Part shown: piece after piece, positions 1 to 10,589 of the stretch | Layout of the letters: every line of letters starts with the position of its first letter | How positions within the stretch are numbered: position 1 is the first letter of the stretch | Source: Sclerotiophoma versabilis | Lineage: Eukaryota > Ascomycota > Dothideomycetes > Pleosporales > Didymellaceae | Reading direction: 5' to 3' | Length of the DNA stretch: 64,000 nucleotides | NCBI GenBank assembly: GCA_012274445.1 | Contig: JAAROD010000014.1 | Span: 1,109,001 to 1,173,000, forward strand | Notes under the pieces: model-generated | Databases searched by the model: none | The model's input: the letters and a program-made list of their open reading frames with translations, nothing else | Told to the model about the DNA's origin: nothing | Made by a program: the position numbers and the translations under genes

Positions 1-1365
1 GTTAGCCACCAAAGACAAATTATAAGTAGGAACAAGTTACTTACGCTGGTGGTAACCCCACCGTTGAGCCTAAGCTCGTTGTGCAGCTCGACCCTAATAG
101 GCTTAAGGGGGGCAGGACTAAAAATGAGCTATCAGACCGCCATTCACAAGCTCATTTTTAGGGATTACCTACAGCTCACGGCACGAGTGCCCAGCAGCGC
201 AGCAAAAACACCTCTTAGCCCGTCAGCCGCCCAGCTAATCATAGCAAAGAGCAGCCGCGCTGCTCATCAGCAGCGCGGCCACACAACCTCCGCAGGGGGT
301 GGCGCGGAGGGCGCCCTTCTAGCAGGGGACAGGGACGGCAGGGTCGTTGTTGTTGTTGCTACTGCTGGTGCTGGTGCTGGTGGTGGTTGTAGTGGTGGGG
401 ATAGGGTCGGAGACCCCAACAGAGCCCCCAGGGCCAGCAGAAGAAGCTCAGTCAGCCGAAGCCAAGCCAGCCAGGCGAGTGAGCTGCTCACGGGCGGTAG
501 CAGCAGCACAGATAGGGGCAAGGCAGGCGGCAATAGCAGCAGCAGTGCGCGCTTTGCGCTGGGCTTTTAATTGCTTCTATACAAAAGTCAGCTAAAAGTT
601 CAAAAAGAGCTGCAGAAAAGACAAAGGGAAGCTTGTTTGGACGCTGCCCAACTACCAAAAGACCAACAAACGAGTAAACAAGGCACCAACAAGTCGCTCA
701 AAACGCAATTTAGGTATACTTACGGCCATTTTGGATGCGGACTTAGAGATCGTCAAAATAAAGGGGGGCACCTGCTTGTATAGCCAATAGAGCTGGTGAA
801 GGTTAAGCCTGCGGCGCGCAACCTTCACCGCGGACGCCAGCCTCTAGCCGCTACCTGGTTGGCCATCCAAATCATTCACCATAACCCTCACCACGCTAGA
901 AACAAGCTTAAGACTAACTGTTCAGACGCTCGTTTAGCCCTGCTACCAAAGGAGGTACTACTAACTAAGCCTAGGAGCAACCTACACGCGATTAAGCAGC
1001 TTAGATAGGGCAAAGGACCTACAAACAAGCTGCCTGCCAGACTATAAGGAGCTCTTTTAGCTACAGTACTATAGTACTAAGGTATAGGAGGATATAAGAT
1101 GGGATCAAAGGACTGGAGATATTTGAAAAGATCGACTAAGAGGCAACTCAGGCGCTCAGACTCCTGTTTAACCCTACATTTCAGACCCACACTACAGGAA
1201 AACCACTAAACAAGCCACTTAACTGCGATTTAGCCGCTCTCTTATCAAATTAGAGAACAACTAGGGGGTGTGTCGCGTAATTAAGCTGCTTGGTTGGTTG
1301 TGTAGGGATTAATTAGCCTAGAGAATCAGCCGCGAGCCGCTCCAGAGCTAACCAAAAGCTCGTTA
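1..1365. repeat. GC-rich repeat-like sequence, probably part of a transposable element
   Basis: This stretch is much richer in GC than the island that follows and keeps many CpA steps, so it has escaped heavy RIP. It has GTT/GGT microsatellite-like runs around 345-400. Read on the minus strand, about 150-570 gives an Ala- and Ser/Thr-rich frame followed by a cysteine-rich patch with several stops, which suggests a decayed coding region of a mobile element. I do not recognise the family. No intact gene can be supported; the open frames here are low complexity. Confidence 0.4.
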
Positions 1366-1539
1366 TGTTAGCATAACGGCAACGAGCAACCCCAACAGCA
1401 AGCAGGAGCTCGCTTCAGATAAGTCACGTAACCCATACAGATTTCCTATGTATATAACAGACCGCTTTCGTCTGATCTTAGATAGGCACTGATTAAATAC
1501 TATCAATCAACTAAGTATAGTCCTTTAAGCTCAATTACA
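1366..1539 (+). repeat. Probable LTR of a small LTR retrotransposon (solo or 3' LTR)
   Basis: The segment begins TGTTAG and ends ATTACA. It contains a TATATAA box near 1450 and the kind of ATCAATCAA-rich 3' end seen in fungal Copia-type LTRs. Its right edge coincides with the point where the neighbouring Gypsy integrase frame is cut off, so it looks like an insertion into that element. The GC-rich material to its left could be the internal part of the same inserted element. No second copy or target-site duplication is visible in the window, so the call rests on end structure and on the junction. Confidence 0.4.
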
Positions 1540-4500
1540 TTAATTTACTATAATAAAGATTAAGTTATAAGTATATTCTATAATAGAGTTCTTAGAGGGT
1601 AGTAGCTATATAATAAAATCTATTATAATGTTTATCTATAGTGCTATTAGTAGCTCTATTACTTATACTTCTTTATACTTAGTATATATACTATACTTAT
1701 TCTATTAGCACTATATACAGTTTCTAATAAACTTAGTAACCTTATTCTTTATATTAGAAAACTTATAGTATTACTTAATAAGTTCTATAGTATAAGTAAT
1801 ACTAGAGTATCTATATAGTATATTATTATAATATCTTAAGATAACTTTCTCTTAAAGTTCCTCTAGTACTTACTCTAGAATATATTATTTCTGCTAAACT
1901 TATATTACTAAATTAAGCTACTGTAATAGTCCTAATATTCTATTCTTATTAACTCTAAGAATAGTAAACTTATTAATTATCTTTTTACCTATAAGGTTAT
2001 AGTGTTAGCTAAGCACATCTACTCTACTATTTTTCTTTCTTAGCATGTACAGAATCTTAAACTTATACTAACTAAGCATTTCTAACTAGCGCACTTATTA
2101 TTAGTTTAGAACCTTAGTAGTAGTAAAATATACTAAGTTCTTATAATCTATATAGATAGTAAGTTCTAAGCAGCTTTCTATATATACTCTTTAATACTAT
2201 AATATATTAATAATAGCTATAAGCTTTTTATTATATATATTATATTATTCTTTTAGTACTATAAACTTTCTTAAATAGTAGGTAATTAGGTACTATTAAC
2301 TATTTTATTCTTAAGTAATATATACTTCTAATACTAAATCTAAGGTATCTGTTTTAAGGTATATAGGCTTACTACTTCTAAATATAATTAGTATAGAAGG
2401 CTCTATACATACCTACTTAAGTAATTAGAAAGCATTCTCTTATACTTATTTCTACTTAAAGAGTATATTCTTCTATATAAGTCTTATAAGTAGTAAGGCC
2501 TTTATAGAGTAGTTCTTAATAAAGTATTAGTTAAAGTTAATAAACCTAAGAAATTCTTAAATTTCCTTAATAGTAGTAGGTGTTAGCTAATCCTTTACAA
2601 CCTAGTTTTTCTTTTTACTTATCTTAACTCTATATCTTTCTATAATATAGCTAAGAAACTTTACTTCTTCCTTATACTATTTATACTTCTCTAGCTTTAG
2701 CCTAAGGTTTGCTATTACTAAGTATTTTAATACTTATTATACGTAAACCTTATATTCTTCTAGTGTCTTACTATATACTAGAATATTATTAAGGTATACT
2801 ACTACTATAATATCTAGGTATGCTTATAGTATATTATTAATTAGTGCCTAATATACTGCTAGTGCATTAGTTAGCCTAAATAGTATAACTATATACTTAT
2901 AGTAACTATAATAGGTTCTAAATACTATCTTCTATTCTTTACCTTTCTTTATGCGTATAAGGTTATATACTCTACGTAAGTTAAGTATAGTAAAGAACTT
3001 TACTTCTAATAACTAGTCCTATAACTTAGATATATTAGGTAGTAGATAATAATTCTTAATAGTAATATTATTTAACTTCTAGTAGTTAACGCAAAGTCTT
3101 AGCTTACTGTCTTTCTTTAGTATAAATAGAATAGGGAATCCTACTAGAGATTTAGATTTTCTAATAAATTCTTTTATAAGGTTCTCCTTAATATACTTAC
3201 GTAGTATCTTAAGCTCTTTCTTAGATAACTAGTATATAGGCCTAAAGGGTAGTTCTTTCTCTTTCTTAAGTTTAATCTTATAATTCTAAGGTTAATACTT
3301 AGGTAGTACTTTTACAGATAACTCTTCTTTAAACATCTAGGCATACTGTCTATATATATCTAGTATACTAGAAGGTATACTCTTATTCTTCTTAACTATT
3401 ATAGAGAGGCTTTCTTTATCTATATAGTTAACTGCTCTATCTTAGCACATCTTATGTGTTAAAGAGATGTTATTAATCTTCTTTTTATCTACTAACTATA
3501 ACGTGCGCTGTATAGGCTTTAATATATTAGTGCTGTATTTATATTATCTTAATAAAAGTCTTTTCTATATCTAGTCTATCTCTAGATTATACTTTTATAA
3601 CTAGAGAAGTTCTAATATAATATTATGCATAGCCTTTATAAAGACGTCTAGAGTTAGTTTCTTATAGTGCCTCTGTATTTCTAGAGAGGCTGCTATTACT
3701 TTATATATAATATATAGCTCTTCTAGTATTAATTCTCTATTAGCTACTTAGAGTAAGTAGGCGTGTTCCTTTATACACAGTATAAGACCTGCTTAGTATA
3801 TTACTGTCTAGAATATATAGTTTACCTATACTCCTAAGTCTAAGAGTACTAATAATACTACTCTATTTAACTTAATAGGTAGTCTAATAAGTAAGCTGTC
3901 TCTAATAGTATTAAGAGATTACTTAGCAGAGCACTCTTTTAGCACTTACCTAAAAAAGTCTTCTTATTACTAAATCTATAGATAATCTTACTACCTTTAT
4001 ACAGCTTACAGTTTAGGTTAAAGTAATACTACTAATATAGATTATAGTAGGAGCTATTAATAACTAATTATATATATATAATTACCTAATATTTATCTAT
4101 GCTTAGAAAATACAGCTTAGAATACTTATCTTAGAGGTGTATTTTATATATATTATTCTTATAGTTATACTATTATTTTCTATATATAGTACTAGAAGTT
4201 AGAAACTATCTCTTTTTTAGTTTTTCTAATTTATATATATAATAGGCGTTGTATACGCATACTATCTATAATAGTTTTCTATAATTTAGATTCTAGTAGT
4301 CTAAGGTATTATCTAGTTATAGGTTTAGACATAACACTAGCTTTCTGTTAAAGTTAGGCTTATTCCTGCTTTAGTTATTTTTTATTTATTACTTAAGCTC
4401 CTATTATATAGCATAGTTGCTAGCACTAAGTTTATTAAACTTATATTTCTACTAATCTTATTAGAACTTATTAAGGTTGTTAACCTATTATTATCCTGTG

Positions 4501-5990
4501 TAAGTTTAAAGTGCTATTTATTATAGTTTTTTATTAATACTTTTAGTAATCTATTTATAGTTTACTTAAAAGGTATTGTTATTATCTTAGAATTCTTAAC
4601 GTACTAATTCTACTTTAGTATACTTATTAAATTCATATATATCTGTGTTATACTAACTTTCTTTAGTATTAGAGGCGTAGGTAATACCTCTATCTACTTC
4701 TTATCTAGCAATGTTGCGTAGTTATTAGAATATTATAGACTACTTATACCTGCGTACTTTTAGTCCTTATTTATATACTTATTCTATCTATTCTAATAGT
4801 TGTCCTATTAGGTCCTGTAGATACTTCTACTGTTTATCTAACGTCTAGTATAGTATAGGTACTTAGCTTTAAACATTCTATATATTCTTATTAAATAGTT
4901 TAATATAGTTATTATTAGATCTAGTCTTAGAGTCTTCTATAAGACGCTCTATATTATTAGTAAGAACTTCTTATTTATTACTAGTATCTATATCTCTGCA
5001 GGTAAGTATATTAAGTTATTAAACTACCTTATTCTTTAATTAACAATTCTTAGTATAGTAGCCTTGCTTACTATATCTATAATAAGTTATACTAGACTTA
5101 TCCTTATTATAACTACTCTTTTTCTTATTCTATTATCCTAGTAGCAGTCCCTTATTAAGGTTTAAGAGGTCTATAGCCTCTAGTCTAAAGTATCTACTCT
5201 ATATATTATTATAAATATATTAACTAGTATTAGACTAATAGTAGTTGCGTCCTCCTTAGTTTCCTTAGTGTAGGTTATTATTACGCTACTAGTTATATAG
5301 TTATAAGTAGTTATTTATATTACTTATAACTTATACTTATAGATTTTTTTCTAACTCTAGGTAAAGCTTATAGAGATAAGTATTAATATTAATAGCTTTA
5401 TTCTCTAAGTTTTTAAGGCTTCTAATTACTGCGCTAGTACGCATAAGTTCTTCCTTAACCTTAGGCTTTAGACTCTGCCTAAATATAGTTATTAGTATAG
5501 TGTTATCCTAGTTAGTATTATAAGCAATAGCTTAGAAATTAGCAGTGTAGTCTATAACTAATATAGTCTGCTAAATAGTCTAGATATTGCGTTTAGCTAT
5601 AATAGGTTTATTAATAACTCTAAAGATCTATTAAATCTTAGTTTTAAATTCTATAAAGTTATTAAGCTATATATTATTTTTAAGAGAGGTAGTCTTACTT
5701 ATCTTATTCTAAATAAAGAATTAAATCTATTTAAAGGCTTTACTATATATATATAATATAGCTAGCTTAACCTTATTTTCTTTATTAATAAATGCGCCTT
5801 AAAAGGTAAAGAATAAATTAGACTAAAGAAGCTAATTCTTAAGCTTAGAATAGTTTCTATTATAGAGGTTAGGTTTAGCAACCTTAAGGCCAGCTAAACT
5901 GCGCGTGTTAGTAGAGTTACTAGAGGTAGTATAATCTTCTAATATATTACTTATATTAGAGGTGTTTAAAATATCAAAGTTATACTTTAG
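1540..5990 (-). mobile_element. RIP-degraded Ty3/Gypsy LTR retrotransposon (gag-pol fossil), truncated in integrase
   Basis: The whole segment is AT-rich and TpA-rich with almost no CpA/TpG and no open frame, yet the minus strand still reads as gag-pol through TAG/TAA stops that replace Gln and Trp codons. At 5041-5090 a gag CCHC zinc knuckle is legible with its Cys and His codons turned to Tyr. Reverse transcriptase runs about 3300-2680 and includes the YxDD box, mutated to YLNN, at about 2760-2800. RNase H follows to about 2000. The integrase zinc-binding CxxC (NCIQC, last Gln codon now TAG) is at 1698-1725 and the first catalytic strand at about 1590-1620. The frame stops matching at about 1540. 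Gene order and motifs are those of Gypsy elements; the precise clade is not assigned. Confidence 0.9.
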
Positions 5991-6050
5991 TTAAAGACTA
6001 TAAGTACTAATTCTATTAGTTCTTAGGTATAAACAGCGCGTAGTAGATTA

Positions 6051-6614
6051 GGTTAGGTTATTACCTAGTAAAACACTATAATAATAGGGGGTAATAATAA
6101 GTAGTATAGAGTAAACTATCTAGCTTAAGAGTTAGGTTAAGATTCTAAAGATAAACTTAATTAATAAGGTTAAATACAAACTATAAAGGTTATATTCCTA
6201 CTAACTTATATACTTACTAGAAGATAGTGCTTATTAATAAGTAACTAGAGTTAGTCTAATAAAATACATAGCATTGCTTATTAATAAGTAATAATATACA
6301 ATACTTATTAATAAGTAAGTTATATATATTATACTTATTAATAAGTAAGTTATGTATATTATACTTATTAATAAGCATGTTACGTAACTATATAAAGGAG
6401 ATTCTTTCTAGCTCTGCTCTAGCTTATAGGTAAGAGCTCTAGTTAGCTACTTGATTATTATGCTGCTTTGTCTGCACAGGATTATAACATTAACTTAGTT
6501 AATTAAGTTTGTCTTTAGAATCTTAAACTCTAACTCTTAAGCTAGATAGTCTACTCTATACTACTTATTATTACCTTCTATTATTATAGTATTTTACTAG
6601 GTAATAACCTTAAC
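6051..6614. repeat. Large inverted repeat (arms about 122 bp, 6051-6172 and 6490-6614)
   Basis: The reverse complement of 6051-6172 matches 6490-6614 almost throughout, with differences that are mostly C/T or G/A. The arms flank about 317 bp that carry the palindrome-rich segment. The left arm overlaps the start of the 361-bp direct repeat at 6129. It could be a small non-autonomous element with long terminal inverted repeats, or a rearranged pair of LTR flanks. There is no coding capacity. Confidence 0.75.
6129..6489 (+). repeat. Direct repeat copy 1 (361 bp), LTR-like, with TATA box
   Basis: This is a near-copy of 6705-7037. It contains five versions of the palindrome ACTTATTAATAAGT. Three of these form tandem 30-bp units at 6301-6330, 6331-6360 and 6361-6390. 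A TATAAA box at about 6391-6396 and a pyrimidine-rich stretch follow, and the copy ends in ATTATAACA. The layout of repeats, TATA box and leader-like sequence resembles a promoter-bearing LTR in plus orientation. It is less mutated than copy 2. Confidence 0.7.
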
Positions 6615-6704
6615 TCTTATAGACCTTTCTATGCTAGCACTTATCTCTAAGAACTAATATAAATAGTGCTTATAAGCTTTACTTAAAAGTATAACTTTAA
6701 TAAA

Positions 6705-7037
6705 GAGTTAAAGTTAAGATTCTAAATATAAACTTAATTAACTAAGTTAAATATAATACTATAAGAGTAGTATACCTATATACTATATACTTACTAAAAG
6801 ATAATACTTATTAATAAGTAAATAGAGTTAGTCTAATAAAATATATAGTATTACTTATTAATAAGTAATAATATATAATACTTATTAATAAGTAGGTTAT
6901 ATATATTATACTTATTAATAAGTATATTACGTAACTATAAAAAGAGAGATTCTTTCTAACTCTACTTCTAGTTCTTAGATAAGAGCTCTAGTTAGCTACT
7001 TAATTACTATACTTCTTTATCTGCATAGGATTATAAT
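6705..7037 (+). repeat. Direct repeat copy 2 (333 bp), more RIP-mutated and one 30-bp unit shorter
   Basis: It aligns end to end with 6129-6489 but lacks one of the 30-bp palindromic units, which accounts for most of the length difference. Where the copies differ, copy 2 generally has T or A for C or G in copy 1, for example in the TATA region and in the CTGCACAGG/CTGCATAGG segment near the end. This fits two copies of one LTR-like sequence that suffered different amounts of RIP. Confidence 0.7.
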
Positions 7038-7217
7038 ACTAGCTAGGTAGAACTCTATTATAGTAAGAGGTAGAGGAAGTAATAGCTGTATAAGAGGTAT
7101 TAGTATAGGTAGAGGTAGAAAGGCATAAGAAAAGAGTATAAATAGGTAGTAGAGAAGAATCTTAATACTATAGAAGGTATAGTAAGGCTAGGCATAATAA
7201 GTATATATATAAAAAAG

Positions 7218-7724
7218 ATACTATAGATAGAGTAGATTAATTTATAGTACTATTATCTATAGTATAATATTATAGTATTAAGTTATAGTATTATAAAGAT
7301 AGGTAGCTATATTTAGTGCGCAGCTTAGTAGAGTATGCAGCTTAGTAGTATAATATGTTATAGTTTTCTTAATTTCTTTAATACTTAGTTTTACCTATAT
7401 AATCTATAAGATTTTAGAATTTATTAGCTATAGCTAGTATATTAGAGAGGTTATTAAGAGAAAGATATATTATAGAGATTGTTTTAGCATACTCTTTAAA
7501 AACTCTAGAAATAGATGCGCTAGGCCTTAGCTAGTTTATATACCTAGATTTTATAAATATAAAAGGTATATAATAAGATTTTAGAGAATTCTCTATAGTA
7601 ATACTAGATTTATTAAGCTTATATTTAGTCTTACCTAGTAAAATTATGTAATTAGCTTACTTATATAGTATATTAGTACTTTTAGAGATTTATACTACGT
7701 TGTTACTATATAAAAGAAGTAAGA
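7218..7724 (+). pseudogene. RIP-fossil open frame of unknown family
   Basis: One plus-strand frame reads through about 500 bp with no frameshift. It is interrupted only by TAG and TAA codons that would be CAG or CAA before C-to-T change. Between stops the reading is protein-like (Leu/Ile/Tyr-rich, then a Lys-rich end before the island border at about 7735). This is the behaviour of a RIP-killed transposon or host gene. I could not match it to a named transposase, reverse transcriptase or gag. A stop remains near 7757 after the frame enters normal DNA. Confidence 0.45.
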
Positions 7725-7779
7725 AAGAGAAGAAGGGGGGTTTTTCTTTTAGCTAGAGCGCGTAGTAAGCGCAGTTTTA

Positions 7780-9026
7780 GTGTGCGGGGATTCATTTCAC
7801 GCGCGTGCCTAGTATCGTGTCGTGCGTTCCAAAATATCCAAATTGACGAGGAAGTCGTGTTCGAGTATCATGCGCGCTCTGTGCGAACTCGCGCCGCTGT
7901 ATACACATCGCACTTAGGGAAATAGAAAGGCCTACCCGACGTCTCGGCCTACCTTGAGCTCAAATTTTGGGAGTCCATTATAATACTGGACCATAGACGA
8001 CTATTTGTTCGTCGTAGATGGGATTTTGTACACGAGAAGCGCAAACTGTGGCCACCTGCCGATGTATTGCTGCTTTTTGGTAGTAATTGCTCGTTTGAGT
8101 TTGACACGCAGTAGCTCTTTGCACCTCCTCCTTGATCCGTTGTTGACTCCCTTCCTGGTTTTGGATTGTTAGCCCCTTCCGTTCTCACTGGCTTTGGATG
8201 TTGCTTCTTACGACAACCACCGTTACTGCTCAGATTGAGCCTGGAGCCTTCTCCCGCATTAGTAGTCCTACTGTTGTGCTCTGCATAAAATCTGACTGCT
8301 GCCCGCAATCATCCATCTCTTCTATCCACCAACACTTCTACCCATGCGATACAATTCAGCCTTTCTTTTTCGGCTCATAAGTCACGACATTTTCTTTCTT
8401 GATCACCTTGATCTCCTCGCTACCTCTTTCTTTCTGATACGGCCACCCTACCGTCAGATACTTGGCCACATCGACGCACATCACCGTTGTTCGCTGTCTC
8501 TCCACATCGGCGTGCACGCAAACCTTATCTCTTCCATGCCTCCCTCTTCGACGCCCATACCATCGTCTGACTGAGACCATCCTCTCGCCAGTCGCTCGAT
8601 CATACCGACAGAGTGCACTTTCGTGACAGCGTACCTTCTGGACTTGATTAGGTGAGACCTTTCCGCCGCCTAGCGCGTGTATCCTGCACCGAAGGGGAGC
8701 AGCCGGGCCAGCGATTTGGGTAAATACCATTTCGCGGAGTTTCGACTACTCAGCAACTGGAGGGGACTGGAAATTGGACTGGTCGGGGTTTTTTGCTTTG
8801 GCATTCCTCTTCCCGCACTCACCAGTAACTTGCTGCCGAAAGGAAACTTTCGTGTCTCATAGATCTTTTCAACTCCCGTACCGCGTTTGCATCGGCAGCT
8901 GTTCATCATTGTTAGAGCCGAACGATCCTCCTATCGACACGACTTCATGCTATCTCTCCTTGTCTCGTTCCGTCTCTGGCTCGGTCCGTATTGTCTTGTT
9001 GTCATACAACCGCTTCATGGGCATCG
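7780..9026. other. GC-normal segment without a convincing gene; pyrimidine-rich stretch on the plus strand
   Basis: Base composition returns to normal here. Around 8230-8620 the plus strand is rich in CT and short ATG frames, like a fungal promoter or 5' leader, but no long coding frame follows on that strand. The open frames on either strand (60-125 codons) look like chance frames and show no domain. The segment lies downstream of the minus-strand gene at 9027-9986. Confidence 0.4.
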
Positions 9027-9986
9027 TTATGCATTCTGCATGGTCTCCGCGTCTTGTATAAGGTCCGGATCGGCCCGTGTTCGATGCACGAGTATATATG
9101 GCAAGGCTTGGAGGTTTGGAGGTTTCAGAGGTCTGGATATTGGGCTGCCTGATTCTGCTCGTTTTGTGCCAGTTGGTTGCTTTAGAGCTGCAGCACTGAA
9201 ATCAGGAGTATGTATTCGAGTCCAATGCAACTCAGGCTCACCTGTCTCATCCATCGTGAATATACTTGACGATTCTCTTTCTGTCATAGGTTCCGAATGC
9301 GAGCTATCGTTTCCCCTTTCTTCCCTATCGCCCGCTCCATTCCCTTCCTCGTCGCTTCCTCTATCTTCTTCCTCATCGCTTGCCGTCCCGGCATTTGTTG
9401 ACATGATTCGTCGTGCGTGACGGCGGCGACGACACGCCTTCTTCTTTCTCTGGCGGGCCATTGTCTTTACTCTTGCTGCATCCACAGTATCGCCTTCTGC
9501 CCCATCTTCTACGACTGAGACTTGGACATTGTATCGTGACAGTCGTTTTACACTCGCCAGGACTCTTTTCATTATCGAGCGGTCCTCTGTGCTCACCACG
9601 GATTCGAGACTCTTGGGACCGTGAGCTCGGTGATATTTGATCAGTTCAACCACCGCTGGCAAACTACAGAGCACCGTGACACTCTGCACTTTGATGCATG
9701 CGGTAGTACATTGTCGTTTGAGTGTACTGCGTGCTAGCCCCATGGCAAGTATGAGCGCGAACATATGAGCTCTTTCGCGCGTTTTGACGTTCTTGGCTCT
9801 GACCTGGCCACGCTCGATGCCGTGTCTATGCTCCTCCATTGGTAGAGTGCTGGCCCGGGCTGCGTCTGTCACCGCGCTTTGGATGATACCGATACCGATA
9901 CCCTCGTTGTGACCGAAGTTGACCGCTGTGTGCAGGACCAGAGAAAGTTGATGGGCGACTGGTGGGATACTGCTGTGTTCGGACAT
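9027..9986 (-). CDS. Hypothetical protein with a degenerate RNase H-like pattern
   Basis: A single open frame of 319 codons starts at the ATG at 9986; the in-frame TTG just upstream is not a likely start. The first two thirds show a pattern reminiscent of type-1 RNase H. There is a beta strand and Gly-rich turn (LVLHTAV..GHNEGIGIGII), then a long helix after a TRERAHMFALI segment matching the usual T-N-Q-RAEL position, then a second core strand, and a last helix with an Asp near GDTVDAARVKTMA. The usual acidic residues of the first strand and of the TDS strand are absent, so hydrolase activity is unlikely. The C-terminal third is Arg/Lys-rich, then acidic and Ser-rich. The gene sits alone between two RIP islands. 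The RNase H link is my inference; no exon structure was resolved. Confidence 0.45.
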   Translation of the reverse strand: MSEHSSIPPVAHQLSLVLHTAVNFGHNEGIGIGIIQSAVTDAARASTLPMEEHRHGIERGQVRAKNVKTRERAHMFALILAMGLARSTLKRQCTTACIKVQSVTVLCSLPAVVELIKYHRAHGPKSLESVVSTEDRSIMKRVLASVKRLSRYNVQVSVVEDGAEGDTVDAARVKTMARQRKKKACRRRRHARRIMSTNAGTASDEEEDRGSDEEGNGAGDREERGNDSSHSEPMTERESSSIFTMDETGEPELHWTRIHTPDFSAAALKQPTGTKRAESGSPISRPLKPPNLQALPYILVHRTRADPDLIQDAETMQNA

Positions 9987-9992
9987 GACCAA

Positions 9993-10589
9993 GAAGGCTT
10001 AGGCGGTTTGTAGAGTAACCTTGTGGATGGGACGCAAAGATTCTCATGGAGATGAGATTTGAGGGCGACGTGGATGATATGTCGTTGGCTTTTTCGATGA
10101 TCAGAGAAATTGGAAGGCACTGAGAAGAGGGTTATGGGTCACGCGATCTCAGTCCCGCTTGCGGCTCCATGGTTGATGTGTAGTCGCTTAGGAGTATTAA
10201 CGCTGAGTAGGCCACCATAGCTTGGTCAAGGCCCGTTGAACAGCTCGTTGACTATTCGAAGCGGGTACTATTGGTATCAAAACATGGTTGCATGAGGGCA
10301 TAGACGATCTCACCAAACGCTTGTCGCTAGCTTATTCTTTAGGGTACACGGCCGCCAAGGGAGCTATAATAGTAAATTGCAGCGACGCGGTGTAGCGCTG
10401 CGAACCAACAGCAGAACCTGCATATATATAGACAAAGAGATCGCGATCATTAGTTAGAGGGTAGATAAAGACTGCATAACTATAGCATCGATGATATTAC
10501 TTGTGGCTAAGTAAGCACGCAAATCCATCTACCACCCTGTCAAAATTTCTCGGACTCGACCTCAAACACAACGCAATTTCAAACGCGTA
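9993..10589. other. Intergenic sequence, no gene seen
   Basis: This is the upstream region of the minus-strand gene at 9027-9986, reaching the edge of the second AT-rich island. I see no open frame worth calling, only a short TATATATA run near 10422. Composition declines toward AT after about 10,580. Confidence 0.4.

Noticed and set aside
49..595. Frames of 82-173 codons in GC-rich repeat sequence
   Set aside because: Low-complexity Ser/Ala/Val runs from microsatellites; no stable coding signal.
6301..6390. CRISPR-like regularly spaced repeats
   Set aside because: Units are directly adjacent 30-bp tandem repeats without unique spacers, in a fungal transposon island.
8356..8730. 124-codon minus-strand frame
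   Set aside because: It is the complement of a CT-rich leader-like stretch; the Arg/Lys/Gly-rich composition follows from that, and there is no domain.
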